Of a DNA stretch of 64,000 nt, positions 50,656 through 62,870 are shown piece after piece; positions within the stretch are counted from its first letter, which is position 1; each line of letters starts with the position of its first letter. Origin of the DNA: Manis javanica (lineage: Eukaryota; Chordata; Mammalia; Pholidota; Manidae); NCBI RefSeq assembly GCF_040802235.1, contig NC_133156.1, forward strand, positions 186,875,851 to 186,939,850. The letters are read 5' to 3'. Made by a program: the position numbers and the translations under genes. The notes beneath the pieces were generated by a model. The model saw only the letters and a list, made by a program, of their open reading frames with translations. It ran no database searches and was not told where the DNA came from.

Positions 50656-51479
50656 CCTAATGCAAAGCCTCCTCTATCTCCTGTCAAAGAGAACCATTTG
50701 TTTTGATTGCTCTGCATTTTTAACTCCAGTTCCCCCTATTGATATGCTTTCCACCTATGAAAACAAAAGCCCTGTATTATCAAAATCAGTTCTTGTATCT
50801 AGCATTTTATATACACACACACATTTTACTTTAATTTTTGCAAAAATATTGCTGGCAGTTTGCAATGGGTTTTTGAAGTCATTGCTGGCTTCTCACTCAG
50901 CAGTGCTAGGGGCTGACTGCAGAGAGTTCTCTCATCCTTTCCTGGGAGGGGGACACCCTTACAGCACAGATGTTTTTCCAGTTTTTCTTCAGCTTACTAA
51001 AACTCAATTTATACCGATGATCTAACTCCATGAATACATAATGCCCACGGAGTAGCAGCCAGTCAGGAAACTATCAGAAACTGTCAGGATTCCTTGCAGT
51101 TTTGAGCGAGTGACTGATTGAGCCGCCTTAGGTATTTCTGAGACTCAGTATGAAAAGAGATATCCATGGATTTATGTCACCTTGTGGAGTTCCTAGTGAT
51201 TAGCTCTTGGGCATTGTTTGAAAACTCTTTCAGGATAAGTGATGTTTGTAAATTGATTTGTGCAAACACATATATATTATTTATTGCCTTGTAATTTGCA
51301 CGATGAGTTACTTTTTCTTCTGCCGAATACTCTTCATTTCCTGAGGACCCTGAGAAAAGTATGATTCAGAGGGGCAAGAAAACCAGTGGAGGGGCTTGAT
51401 GCATTGCTAATGCTGTTCGTAGGCCCTCTGTTCCAAACTCTGCTTGAAAATATTCAGCATGTTATTGAATCTTAGAGCT
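50656..51479. other. Unique sequence, nothing recognised
   Basis: A 126-aa + open frame at 50,645-51,025 has no recognised domain. No repeat family seen. Confidence 0.4.
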
Positions 51480-52380
51480 TTAACTTCTTTTTATTATTTT
51501 CCCCCCTGTGGGTACTTTCATGCATATGTACATGAATGAATGTGTCTCAAAATTATTGTTAGAAATGGTCTACCCATGTATAAGTATGCTTGCCTACACA
51601 CGTGGTAGCATATTGCACTCATGTCTCTGTCACTTGCCTTTTGGATTTAACAAAGTATCTTAGAAGTAATTTAATCCTCTTGTACTATAGCAGACATCTG
51701 GTGGCTTTCTACCTGGTGTCCATTCTCCCCTCCCTTCCGGAAGTACTCAGGTTTTCATCAACTTGTTTGGGCTCCCCGACAAAGCTTGCAGGACTGGGCT
51801 GACTGGCCAAAGCTAATCAATACTTTCCATTCTCTCAGCGATCTAAGCTTGTACAATCAAGATGATATCAGGACTCTTGCATGGAATCTGGGACAGAAGC
51901 ACTCTCTTCTCCCTCAGAATGGAACAAGAAACCTCAATTATCATTGATAAGTCTTCCACAACCATGAGAGAAACAGGCTTGGGATGAAGCTATTATCCTT
52001 GACAGCAAAGCAGAGAGGTAAGAAGAAACTGAGTCCTTGAGGATTTCCCATTTATGTGACCCAATAAATCTTCTTTATTATTTAAATCAGTTTGCAGTGA
52101 ATTTTCTGTTACTTACAACATAAAGACTCTTAACTGATTCTGGTACATATAAATCTACTTTATTCTTTTTAATGGCCTTAGTATGAACACATCAAAATAT
52201 ACTTAATGAACACTCAGGTTATTCCAGGCTGCTAGTACTAACCATACTCTAACAAGTAATGCATCTTCACGCACGCACATGTGCAAATCTACCAGTTGGA
52301 TGAATTCTTAGTAGCCAAATTGGAGATCTTGGGATATGTGTACAGTTAAACTGACAGACTACATTTGGAAATACAAAGAA
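51480..52380 (-). mobile_element. Old L1M fragment split by a nested insertion
   Basis: Left part (to about 51,690: 'cttttggatttaacaaagta', 'tcttagaagtaatttaatcc') and right part (from about 52,138: 'aaatctactttattcttttt', 'acgcacatgtgcaaatctac') are neighbouring pieces of the same reverse-complemented L1M 3' region. The roughly 450 bp between them is foreign (see next). Confidence 0.55.
51690..52138 (+). repeat. Ancient insertion inside the L1M, class unresolved
   Basis: Ends with the words 'gtgacccaataaatcttctt', 'agtttgcagtgaattttctg' and 'ttacttacaacataaagact', a 3' end seen in old mammalian interspersed repeats (CAATAAA, then about 60 bp to the terminus). CTTGTAC and CTGGTAC at the two junctions may be a decayed short duplication. 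I cannot decide between an LTR and a non-LTR origin. Confidence 0.45.
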
Positions 52381-52900
52381 CTAGTGAAGAAGTTGCCTTT
52401 AGAGTGTGAAATGTGGTAAATAGGTATTCCCTCTATATTCTTATTAAATGACTTTTAAAAAACATGTGGATACTATTTTTCTCAGAGAAGGAAAAAAATT
52501 GTATTTAGAAGTATTAATTGTGTATCTTTAAAGGCATTTTAGAAATAATCAGGTCCGGCTGCTCCATTTGACAAGTGAGGAAACTGAGTTCCTGGGAAAT
52601 TCAGGACTTTGTCCACACAGCAGTTGAGAGCAGAGAAGTGAGAATCCAGGTTCCAGACTTCTCATTGGTGGCCTTCCGTTAGCAGGAAGCCGAGAAGCCG
52701 AGTCTATCTGTGGCTGATGGAAATTGTGCTCATGTACAGAGGGGACATGTGTCTAGCACAAGTTAAACATTGCAACTGCCTTTTGTCACACAGTGAATCA
52801 GGCATATGAATAAATCCTAAAACACTGAATTCTTGCCATGCTGCCTGCATGGAGGGTGTTAGTTCCACTTCAGGACCAGGGAACTAAGCAATTCAGACTA
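52381..52900. other. Unique sequence with a MIR fragment
   Basis: About 52,530-52,680 matches minus-strand MIR ('tccatttgacaagtgaggaa', 'actgagttcctgggaaattc', 'gagaatccaggttccagact'). The rest is not recognised. Confidence 0.55.
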
Positions 52901-53219
52901 TGGTTGACCCTTAAATAACACAGATTTGAACTGCGTAGATCCACTTATATCAGATCTTTTTCAATAAAGATATTGGAAAGTTTTTTGGAGTTTTGCAACA
53001 ATTTGAAGAAATTTCTTTTCTCTAGCTTACTTTATGTAAGAATACTATATAATATATACAAAATATGTGTTAATTTACTGTTTGTGTTATTGATAAGGCT
53101 TCTGGTTAACTGTAGGCTATTAGTAGTCAAATTTGAGGATGGGGCCAAAAGTTATCTGGGGATTTTCCACTGTGCAGGGGTCAGCGCCCCTACCCCCTGT
53201 GTTGTTCAAGGGTCAACTG
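52901..53219 (+). mobile_element. Tigger-like TcMar MITE with terminal inverted repeats
   Basis: GTTGACCCTTAAATAACACA begins at 52,903. The last 21 bp (53,197-53,217) are its reverse complement at 19 of 21 positions. Internal words 'tttgaactgcgtagatccac', 'aggcttctggttaactgtag' and 'ttgttcaagggtcaactg' are those of Tigger-related mammalian MITEs. It is flanked by TA on the left and CA on the right, consistent with a mutated TA duplication. Non-autonomous. Confidence 0.8.
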
Positions 53220-54135
53220 CACTGCTCTACCAGACAGTACACAAGAGCCATGTCCCTAGCTGACGGTGCCACACACTGGATCCGAATGTGACATTTTCCA
53301 AAGGGGTCCCTTCCTAAGAAGAGATGTGCAGAAGGACACTGGTTTTGTGATGTAAATGTGGAGAGAGGCACCCCACTGCCATTTCTTTTTATTGCACTAA
53401 ATGGCAGAGGGCTCCTTGAACATGTTCTTGGCAAAGGTCTACCCAGACTCCTGTGACAAGAATGAAGCAGCCAAGTGGCTTTGCAAGGACTTGGAAAAAT
53501 TAAAATACAGAAACTCTTGCCTAGGAGATGAAGGGTTTTTCTAGTTGATTTTAGTCAAACAAAAGATCACAGGTGTGTTTATTTATGGACAAATTGGAAA
53601 AACTCTTAATATATCTCTTGTCTCAAATTCCCACATTTCAAGTTTTCCTCACTCCCAAGATGCACACCAGTTCTTTGGTGTTGCTTCCACCCTCAGAGTT
53701 CTTTAATTGTTCCTCAGTTTTTCCTAAAACACTTTAACACTGGAAAGTGTCATTTAGTGCAACATCTTTAACTTACAAATGTAAAAAGAGGACATCAGTA
53801 TTTTAATGGATTTGTAGTAAGTCTATGCTAGGCCATTGTAAGAGCTAGTTTTTCTGACTCCATGTCTCTTAATGTCTCTAACTCTAGAATCATGTAATTA
53901 ATTTTTTTTCTTTAAAAAGTAATGTTCAATAAAGAACAAGCATCTAACCATATTGACAAATAGTCATTTTTCTGAAACATAAAGTACTGTTAGTTCTGCT
54001 TAAGTAAAAGGGTATCCTTGTTTTATAAATTCATGTGGGATCTTATAGGCATGACATTTCATGGTTATAACTTATTTTTAAATACTGCAAGAAAAAGGAT
54101 GAAGCAAAATGCAAAATATAAATAATTGTTAAATC
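53220..54135. other. Unique sequence, nothing recognised
   Basis: No gene or repeat recognised between the MITE and the next L1. Confidence 0.4.
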
Positions 54136-56270
54136 TAGGTAATGGAGCTGTTTGCAAATGACATGCTATTATGTGTAGAAAACCCTAAAGACTCCACCAA
54201 CAAACTATTAGAACTAATAACTGGATTCAGCAATGTTGCAGGATACAAAATTAATACATAAAAATCTGTTGCATTCCTATATACTAACAGTGAACTAGCA
54301 GAAAGAGAAATCAGAAAACAATTCCATTTACAATTGCATCAAAAAGAATAAAAATACCTAGGAATAAACCTAACCAAGGAAGTGAAAGATCTGTACTCTG
54401 AAAACTATAAGACACTCATTAGAGAAACTAAAGAAGACACAAATAAATGGAAGCCTATCCTGTGCTCATGGATAGCAAGAACTAATATTGTTAAAATGGC
54501 CATCCTGCCCAAAGCAATTTACAGATTCAATGCAATCCCTATCAAAATACTGACAGCATTTTTCAATGAACTAGAACAAATAATCCTAAAATTCATATGG
54601 GACTACAGAAGACCCAGAAGAGCCAAAGGCATCCTGAGAGAGAAGAACAAAGTTGGAGGTATTAGGCTACCTAACTTCAAGCTATACTACAAAGCTACAG
54701 TAATTAAAACTGGCACATATTGGCACAAGAACAGACCTATCGATCAATGGAACAGAATAGAGAGACCAGAAATAAACCAATGCATATATGGTCAATTAAT
54801 ACATGATAAAGGAGCCATGAATATACAATGGGAAAAAAGAAAGCCCATTCAATAACTGTTGATGGGAAAATGGACAGCTACATGCAAGAGAATGAAACTG
54901 GATTACTATCTAACTCCATACACAAAAGTAAACTCAAAATGGGTTCAAGACCTGAATGTAACACATGAAACCATAAAACTTTCAGAAGAAAACATCAGCA
55001 AAAATGTCTTGAACATAAGCATGAGAAATTTTTTCCCTGATAAATCTTCTCAGACATGGGAAACAAAATATAAAATAATAACAAGTGGGACTACATCAAA
55101 CTAAAAAGCTTCTGTACAGTAAAGTACACCATCAACAGAACAAAAAGACAACCTACAGTACAGAGAATATATTCATAAACAGTTTATCTGATAAAGGGTT
55201 AACATTCAAAACACATAAAAACCTCATATGCCTCAACACCAAATAAACAAATAACCCAATTAAAAAATCAATAAAGGACCTGAACAGACATTTTTCCAAA
55301 GAAGAAATACAGATGACCAACAGGCACATGAAAAGATGCTCCACATTCCTAATCACCAGGGAAATGCAAGTCAAAACCACAATGAGGCATCACCTCACAC
55401 CAGTAAGGATGGCCATTTGCCAAAAGACAAGGAATAACAAGTGTTGGCAAGCATGTGGAGAAAAGGAAGCCCTCCTGCACTGTTGGTGGGAATGTCAATT
55501 GGTGCAGCCAGTGTGGAAAACAGTATGGAAGTTCATAAAAAATCTAAAAAATAGAAATACCATTTGACCCAGTAATTCCACTTCTTGAATTTACCTGAGG
55601 AAAGCTAAATCCCTGATCTGTAAAGATACATGCACCCCTATGTTTATTGTTACATTATTTACAATAGCCAAGATATGAAACAACTTAAGTGTCCATCTAT
55701 AGATGAATGGATGAAGAAAAGGTGGTACATATACACAATGAAATATCAGTCATAAAAAAAGGAAATCCTTCAATTTGCAACAACATTGGTGGATCTAGAG
55801 GGTATTAAGCTCAGTGAAATAAGCTAGGTGGAGAAAGAGAAATACCACATTATTTCACTTATTTGTGGAATCCAAAAACAAAACAAAACAAAACGAACAA
55901 AATAGCAGTAGACTCAGAGACACTGAGAGGTGACTGGTAGTTAGCATGGAGAGGGGTTGAGGTAGCTGGGTCGGGGTTGGGTGAGGGGGATAAAGGGACA
56001 CAAAAATTATCAATCATAATATAAGTTGGTTATAGGGATGGTAGTAGAGCATGGAGAATATAGTCAATGATTCTGTAACATCTTCCTATATTGACAGATA
56101 GTAACTGCAGTAGAGGCGGTGAGGATAATAATATGGGTAACTGTTGAACCACTGTGCTGTATATTTGACACCAATGTAAGATTGCATATCAATGATACTT
56201 CAATATAAAAAAAAAAAAAAAGAGAAATAAAATCTGTCCAACATGTAAAAAAAAAAAAAGTAGGTGATGG
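54136..56270 (+). mobile_element. 5'-truncated L1 with target-site duplication
   Basis: TAGGTAATGG (54,136-54,145) and TAGGTGATGG (56,261-56,270) flank an L1 that starts inside the RT domain at 54,146 and ends in poly(A). It runs through the RT thumb, the C-terminal cysteine region and a 3' UTR. Two A-runs (56,207-56,222 and 56,247-56,259) are separated by 24 bp containing AATAAA, suggesting read-through of the first poly(A) site or a tiny 3' transduction. Confidence 0.85.
54146..55880 (+). pseudogene. L1 ORF2 C-terminal half, degraded
   Basis: Starts at the RT active-site box, which reads FAND (54,151-54,162) instead of FADD, a loss of one catalytic aspartate. Open pieces at 54,382-54,855 and 54,859-55,104 are in one frame separated by TAA. 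The C-terminal part (55,313-55,567) is in another. The usual cysteine motif ([18 protein letters not shown]) is recognisable at about 55,442-55,495. Non-functional. Confidence 0.85.
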
Positions 56271-56321
56271 GGAAAGGGTGGTCCTTGTATTGTTCTTTTA
56301 CTTTTTTTTAGTATCTGAAGT

Positions 56322-56966
56322 CTTTTTTTTTTTTTTTTCAGAGGGCATCTCTCATATTTATTGATCGAATGGTTGTTAACAACAATAAAATTCTGTATAG
56401 GGGGGTCAATGTTCAGTGCACAATCATTAATCCATCTCAAGCCTAATTCTCGTCAGTCTCCAATCTTCTGAAGCATAATGAACAAGTTCTTACATGGTGA
56501 ACGAATTCTTACATAGTGAATAAGTTCCTACATGGTGAACAGTACAAGGGCATTCATCACAGAAACTTTCGGTTTTGATCACACATTATGAACTATAAAC
56601 AATCAGGTCAAATATGAATATTCGTTTGATTTTTATACTTGATTTATATGTGGATCCCACATTTCTCCCTTTATTATTATTATTATTTTTATTTTTGATA
56701 AAATGCTGAAGTGGTAGGTAGATGCAAGATAAAGGTAGAAAACATAGTTTAGTGTTGTAAGAGAGCAATTGTAGATGATCATGTGTTGTGCATGTAGACT
56801 ATGTGTTAATCCAAGCCAGACAAGGGCATTAAAACATCCACGGATGCAGAAGATTTCTCTCAAAACAGGGGGGGTGAGGTTCTAAGCCTCACCACTGTTG
56901 ATCCCCAATTTCTCACCTGATGGCCCCCCTGCGACTGTGCCTGTCTTAGGTTTTTCCTCCCTTGAC
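56322..56966 (-). mobile_element. Unfamiliar poly(A)-tailed retroposed repeat, 3' end
   Basis: On the minus strand the element ends with AATAAATATGAGAGATG..., then a run of A's about 20 nt after the AATAAA (poly-T at about 56,322-56,338 on +), so it looks like a retroposed polyadenylated RNA truncated at its 5' end near 56,966. It contains three consecutive 19-bp units at 56,480-56,498, 56,499-56,517 and 56,518-56,536 (GAACAAGTTCTTACATGGT type). It resembles a lineage-specific repeat I associate with SINE-poor placental genomes but cannot name. No ORF of note, no LTR ends and no clear target-site duplication seen. Confidence 0.5.
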
Positions 56967-59789
56967 ATTCTCTGATGAACAACGAGTGTGTACATCTCTT
57001 AAGTAATGTCTTAGCCATTCAACTTCCCCTTCTGTGCACTGCCTGTGTTTCAAAGCAAACCATCAGAACATTCCACTAACTCACAATCCATACGAAAAAC
57101 CCTGTAGGGGGTATGAAGAATACATTTTAGCTCTTTCTGATATCCAATTGAAACTTCTCTTTAGATTATGTTACAGGCTATCTACAACCCAATAGCTTCT
57201 TTCAGTCAGTCACTTCAGAAATAGGTCAGGCACTATATCACGCATTAGGCGTAAAGAGCAGAATATAAATTGCAGGACACCTGGCCTCTTGGTGTTTGTG
57301 AAATGATAGAGGAGATAGATCAGTATCTTGTACTTTCTGGAGGAGTAAACATCAGGGTGCGAGCTACTTGTACCTAGATAAATGGCACGTTCCTCTTTCA
57401 TCTTTCCTTTTCTCAAATGAATTTTCAGTGTCCCTTTTCAGTATAAACTATGGATTGCTGGTCTGGGCTAAAAGATGCTGCTAACAACTACCAAAAGGAA
57501 AAACATACTGCTTCCAAACCTCACCAATTCAAAAGCTCAGTGAGGCATCTTTTCTTAAGAAGAAAATCTTAAGTGCCAAAATGTTTTGCCTGTATATGCT
57601 CTCCTTAGAAAAAACGAGCCGTATGTAATCTAATCCGCCACCACCCTCCCTCCCCCGCTGGATTTGTAACTGGGGGAATGAAATTCAGGGGCACGCAAAA
57701 AAAGTCCTCAGTTGTAAAGCCTTTTGGAGCTCTTCCTCATACACCACTCTGGTGTTTTCATTTGAAACTAGATTCATGCAGCTTGCTCATGCAAAATGAG
57801 AATGAAAAAAAAGGGTCTGGAAAGGAAGAGAAGGATTAAGTAGAGCTCTGCTGGGACGCAGCCATCATGATCCGAGGCACCATGGGCAGCGCGGCCCCAG
57901 GGAGCACCGACTTCCAAGGGCCGGAGCTCTGGGCACAGCTGGCACTCAGCCGGCAATGCAGCTGACCTCGTGTGGCCTCAGTGTCTCCCATAAACTCAAC
58001 CGATGCTCTTCAGGCTTTTTAATCTTTTTTTAACATGCGGCGAAGGAAATTCTTCCTCAGTGCGTGTAAGAGCTGTTTGATTCCCCAAAGGAAAAGATTT
58101 GGCAAGTCAGTTTAGAGGAAAGTAGAAGCACTGAACACATGAGCACATTTTAACAATGTCCAAGTGTAACTTTTATTGCCAGTGGTAGACATGCTCTGGT
58201 ATTTGAAATGCAGCCCAAATGCTAAATGCAATTGTTTTTATCTGTGAGGAGAATGCTGTGGTTTCATTCTGAGGTGAGTCATTTTGTTCTGATTTACCCA
58301 GTTAGTAAATGTTTCTGATTTGTTTTCATTAGGGAGCTGAAAGTTTGTTTTTGTTTTGTTTTTGTTTTAGTTCCAGTGAATGAAATTATCAGGTCCGGTA
58401 AGAAAATGAGGAAACAACCTTCTACAGAAATGCTCAATGAAGATAAAGCCGCCATGTCACCTGCCATGTACAATGAAGGAGGTTTGGAATCTTGGCATTA
58501 AGAGGGAATCTTGGGGTTTCAGAAGCCTAGGACTTTGCTGTCAGTCTCTGACAGCATCTTTACAAGGCCATCTTGGGTTGCCAAATCAGAAAACTAAGCC
58601 TTTTGTGCTGTGATCTTAATTTCATCCAGTCTATTAGAAGATTTTGTGATGGGATCTAGGTGACATTTATACATTTACCAAAAAACTTGAGGTTTCTCAA
58701 GGCCTATTCTGCAGGATTAGATCACTTGGTCCAATTAATCAGTTAACTCCTCAATCTGATGAGAAATATTTGTTGAGTGCCTATTGCCTATAGGCACTGT
58801 ATGGGCCAGCTGATGCCATGTCTTTGCTGGCATGCAGACACTGTGGCTGAATAATTCAGCCATACTTATATTGTTTTCCATAGTTATATTACTGGTTGTC
58901 AATTGTTTTCTTACACCTTTTGTAGTAAATAAATTGTGAACATTAGGATAACACATTGTTTCTCATTAACTTGTTTTCTTCTTATTTGTTAACCTAAATA
59001 TTATAGCATTTTTGACAAATTTTATCACACACATTTCATCATATAACATATGCCATAGAGTCATTTGTTTTATCATGTAATAACATTCTCACTGAAGAAG
59101 AAACAGTGCTGTTACCCATGAAATGGTCAACATATTATGAAAACACAAAGTGATCAAGTGCCATTCAGAGTTTTCATTTAAATCTTCTGTATGGGAAAGA
59201 TCCAAGCTAATTTGAATTGCTGAGACTATAAACGATTTATTCAAATAGAAAAAATAAGACAAACAAAATCACTTGGGAACATTTTTTTCCATTTTTTTCC
59301 CCCCATGGTTGTTTTTCAATTCTCCCAGGACTACCAACACATTGTAAACAATATTTTGTCTTAAATTTAGGGAGTGGATTGCCACTGTAGTGACTTCTGT
59401 CCATGAAGAATTTATCAGACTCTTTCTCTGGCTTCCATCCCTTGGTAGGATGGAAAAGCCTATTTTCGTGATCTCTGGGCATACCTAATATTTAGAAAGG
59501 TAAGCCTGTGTAACAAACGTGAAAGAGTTCCTCCACATGCCCTGATGGCTTTACTCAACCATGTTTCCTCTTTTATCATTTGTTGGAAAAACCCTTTACT
59601 ATCTCTTCTTAGTTCTTTGTCCTTTGTTAGCTACAAAGAGCAGATTTCCTTGTGTAAATCCTTAGTAATTAAATGAGCACTTCAGTGGCTGTAGCCTTCA
59701 ATGGCCTGTTTCCTAGGTTTTTGCCTTTGACAGTCATATTTTGCAAAGGCCCCTGAGATGACTCGGCATCTTCCCCTACTTAACACTAA
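56967..59789. other. Mostly unique sequence
   Basis: No gene identified. A short GC-rich patch at about 57,850-57,970 has a Kozak-like ATG (57,880) whose frame closes after about 25 codons. A possible 27-nt splice-flanked exon lies at 58,371-58,397 (acceptor TTTTAG at 58,365-58,370, donor GTAAGA from 58,398). About 58,755-58,830 may be a diverged L2 end. Confidence 0.4.
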
Positions 59790-61250
59790 ACCAATTGAAG
59801 CCCGTGCTCACTGCATGAAGGAGGAAAAGATTCATTAAGGGCACTTCATTAAGGAGCTGAAACGGGATGCTCTCAATGCGCCTGAACCAAATGCAGTCCA
59901 GAGAAGCTGTCTATTAGGAGAGCCACAAAGACAGTTTCGGAAACTGAACTCCAGCTCCAGTGCGTCGGATTAGGGAGAGTGATGGGATTAGTGTTTAATG
60001 ACTTGGGGCTGGAGACAAAGGGAATTTCGACAAAGAGGCTTAGATATGGAAGAATTAACACTCTCTATTCCAACCAGGCCTCCGACGACTTCCAGAATTC
60101 TTTTCAGACTCAAAAGCCAAGGGAAGAAGGGAGGGGGGGAAAGATGAGCATAGCTCTAATACTTTCCTAACTTTCTTTTTTTAAACCACAACACAGAGGA
60201 AATAAAAGAACCCTCTTCACTCCCTTGCATTTGAAACCTCTTTTAAAAATAAGCATCTACAATTGTATAGCTAGCCCAGAGCTGAGCTTGCCCAGGGCCT
60301 TGAGCATGTGCCTGAATGCTTCTCTGCCTCCCAATGCAGGGGTAAATCTCGCAAATGGACGTGGACACTGATCCAAACCCATGGTAGAAGAGGCCCAGCT
60401 AAGCGACTTTCAAAGTGCTTCCCTCTCCATGGCTGTTTAAGTCACAGGTGCAACCAAAGGGACAGAGAGAAAACTACTTCATTGTAAAATCTCCTCCTGG
60501 CCCCATCTGGCTCAGACTCAAATGATGCCAGGGTCTATGGCCTGAGAAGTGCTTCATGAAACGAGGTGATTATCCTGCCTACGTGAGGGGATAACTTTGG
60601 AAATGTGCTTGAAGGTCGAAAGTGCCCTTGAAAAAGAATCAAGTCAACATGGAGAAGGAATGACGATGTTGGGGCTTATCTATAGCATTTCCCCTGCTTG
60701 GACAAGAACACAGTATCATTATCTAAACACGAAGCCAGATTTAAGTGGCTGACCCTGGAGTGGAGTATTATTCCTGAGGCTGTTAAGTAAATAGACTCTG
60801 AGCACTGACTGCCTTCGAGCAGTAAGTGTGTGATTATGCCCTGCTGCTGTAAATGGCAAAATGCAGGTGCAAATGTTACTGTAGGCAAAGGCACAATCCA
60901 AATAGTGCTGTAAAAGATCTCGCACTGTAAACCAATTCAACGTGTCCTTATTTTTAACCAAACTAAATCACTTGCAGAAAAGCTGGGTATTCATTTCATG
61001 TGTTAGCCCAGATGAAATGGTCCTGGGGCAGTGCTAGACACCAAGGTATTATTTGACCCGTGTGGTTTAGTGGGACAATGGTAGCCCCCTGCTGTAATCC
61101 ATTCAGGGGCAATACTGGCAGTCAGTGTGAAATTAAATACATTGCAGGGAAAGAGCTTAATGTGTTTTATAGGCAGTTGTTCATCCACATCAAACTTAGT
61201 TTTTAAAATCCGAACATTTGATCCCACAACAGGAACAGTGGCTCGAGTCA
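59790..61250. promoter_or_regulatory. Enhancer-like, repeat-free segment
   Basis: About 1.4 kb with no detectable repeats, balanced base composition and few low-complexity runs, unlike flanking DNA. Short words include RUNX-type TGTGGTTT at 61,061-61,068 and SOX-type ACAATGG at 61,075-61,081. This texture is typical of long conserved non-coding elements near developmental genes. No protein signature or intact frame is convincing. Confidence 0.35.
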
Positions 61251-62539
61251 GAGATGGCCACTCTGCCCTGCCAGGAGGTGGAAAGGAGGCACAGCCCCGA
61301 CGTCAGTGGAGGAACAGTTGGCTGAAAGGAACCATTTCCAATCATCTTTGTTCTACTGAGACACTCAGATGCCAAAGGCCCGGGTAGCATTTGATCAAGT
61401 TGCTACAGGGCTTAGACCTGCGTTTATTGCCCCTTACTTTTCTGCTAACATTTTGGCTTGAAAGATCGATGTTTTTCCAGCACAGTAAAACTCCCTTTTC
61501 TTGTAGCTAAATTGAAGTAGGGTATAATGGGCTTCCCTCACCTCACTCCCAGTCCCTCTTGACCCCAACATGGTCTAGCAATCTGTTCTTTGTTAAATTG
61601 AAAATGTGTAGAACTTTTTATAGAGATCTTCAGCTATATAAATAGCTTTGAAAATTGTTGTAACTTTAAAAACAGGTCAAAAAAGGAAATTGAACAGCTA
61701 GTGAGTTTCATACCATCCAGTCAGCTTTTTGAAGGGCTGCATTGGTGTTCCTGGTAAATGGTTGCTTTTATTGTTGGGGTTTCTACCTTTTTTTTTTGAG
61801 CAGCTTTTAATAGGAAAGGGAGCTTTGGTGGAATTTTCTGATAGAATGTCAGTATATCACTAATGGCTCTTGGCACCACATTAGAATGTTCAGAGCCATT
61901 TTTGTCTTGGGTGTGCGACCTACATCCCCATCACACTGCAGAGTATCCGGTTCTCCGTGGATACTGATGACTTCCTCATGTGGGCAGTGACCCCTGTGTA
62001 CTTTCCAGGCCTGTTCCTGAACTCTTGAGGGTCACAGGTGGGTCCTCTGTCCGCATCGATGGTGGCCTTGTGTTTTTGGAGCCTTCAGACAAACTCTGCT
62101 TCTTTAGGTACAAAAACGTATCAAAAGGCTCTTTGATGTTATCCCTTTTCAATAGTGGACAAAGAGTTTATAGCTCTTTAAAATACGGTGAAATGTAGAA
62201 ATGCTTTGGCCTTAGCATTATATTGAAAGTTGAAGAACTCCAGTATGGGGACTCTCAACCTTGGACTGGGAACCGATAAAATTGTCGCTGGGGTTCATTA
62301 ATCCACTTGTTGCATAAGCATTCGCCTACATGTCTCACACATAGATTGTTATTTTTTAAATGATATCTGTAGATGTTATGATTAATATAATCAATGTTGT
62401 TTTAAAAGCTTTGCTGAGATTATAGTCGTTTTTATCATTATATGTTTTCTCAAACCATACTAAAAGTTCAACTCACAATCAGAATCTGAAATAATTCTTT
62501 TGTGGGGGATATATGATATGATATGAAACACTATCAATC
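61251..62539. other. Unique sequence, nothing recognised
   Basis: No gene or definite repeat recognised. A MER5-like trace may lie at about 62,247-62,300. Confidence 0.35.
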
Positions 62540-62870
62540 GCCAGTAATAAAAACTCAAACCAGCTTATGTCAAAAAGAAAGGTTATTGGCTCAGGTAACT
62601 CGGAGATAGGTAGAGCTCAGCCTTTGCTTGTCTTCATTCGCAGGTAGGCTTTGTTCACGAGGTGATGAGAGGGTCCTGGCCCTTGCTTTATGGTTATGTA
62701 GTCCTGAAGGTTTGTGAACTCAAGAGAGACTTTCTCCCAACACCTGTATCAAACTCCCAGAGTTCAGATCGGCCAGCCCTACTGCACGTGTCTATCTCTG
62801 GACGAACCACAGGGGTTAGGCTGGAGAAGGCAATCTGATTGGTCAGGATGAATCACATGCTCACCTTTGT
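62540..62870. repeat. Possible ancient interspersed repeat, class unresolved
   Basis: The stretch with 'ggttattggctcaggtaact', 'gatcggccagccctactgca' and 'ctgattggtcaggatgaatc' has the style of an old placental interspersed repeat. Family and strand uncertain. Confidence 0.35.

Noticed and set aside
57873-57960. Kozak-like ATG in a GC-rich patch
   Set aside because: Frame closes after about 25 codons and no gene homology is seen.
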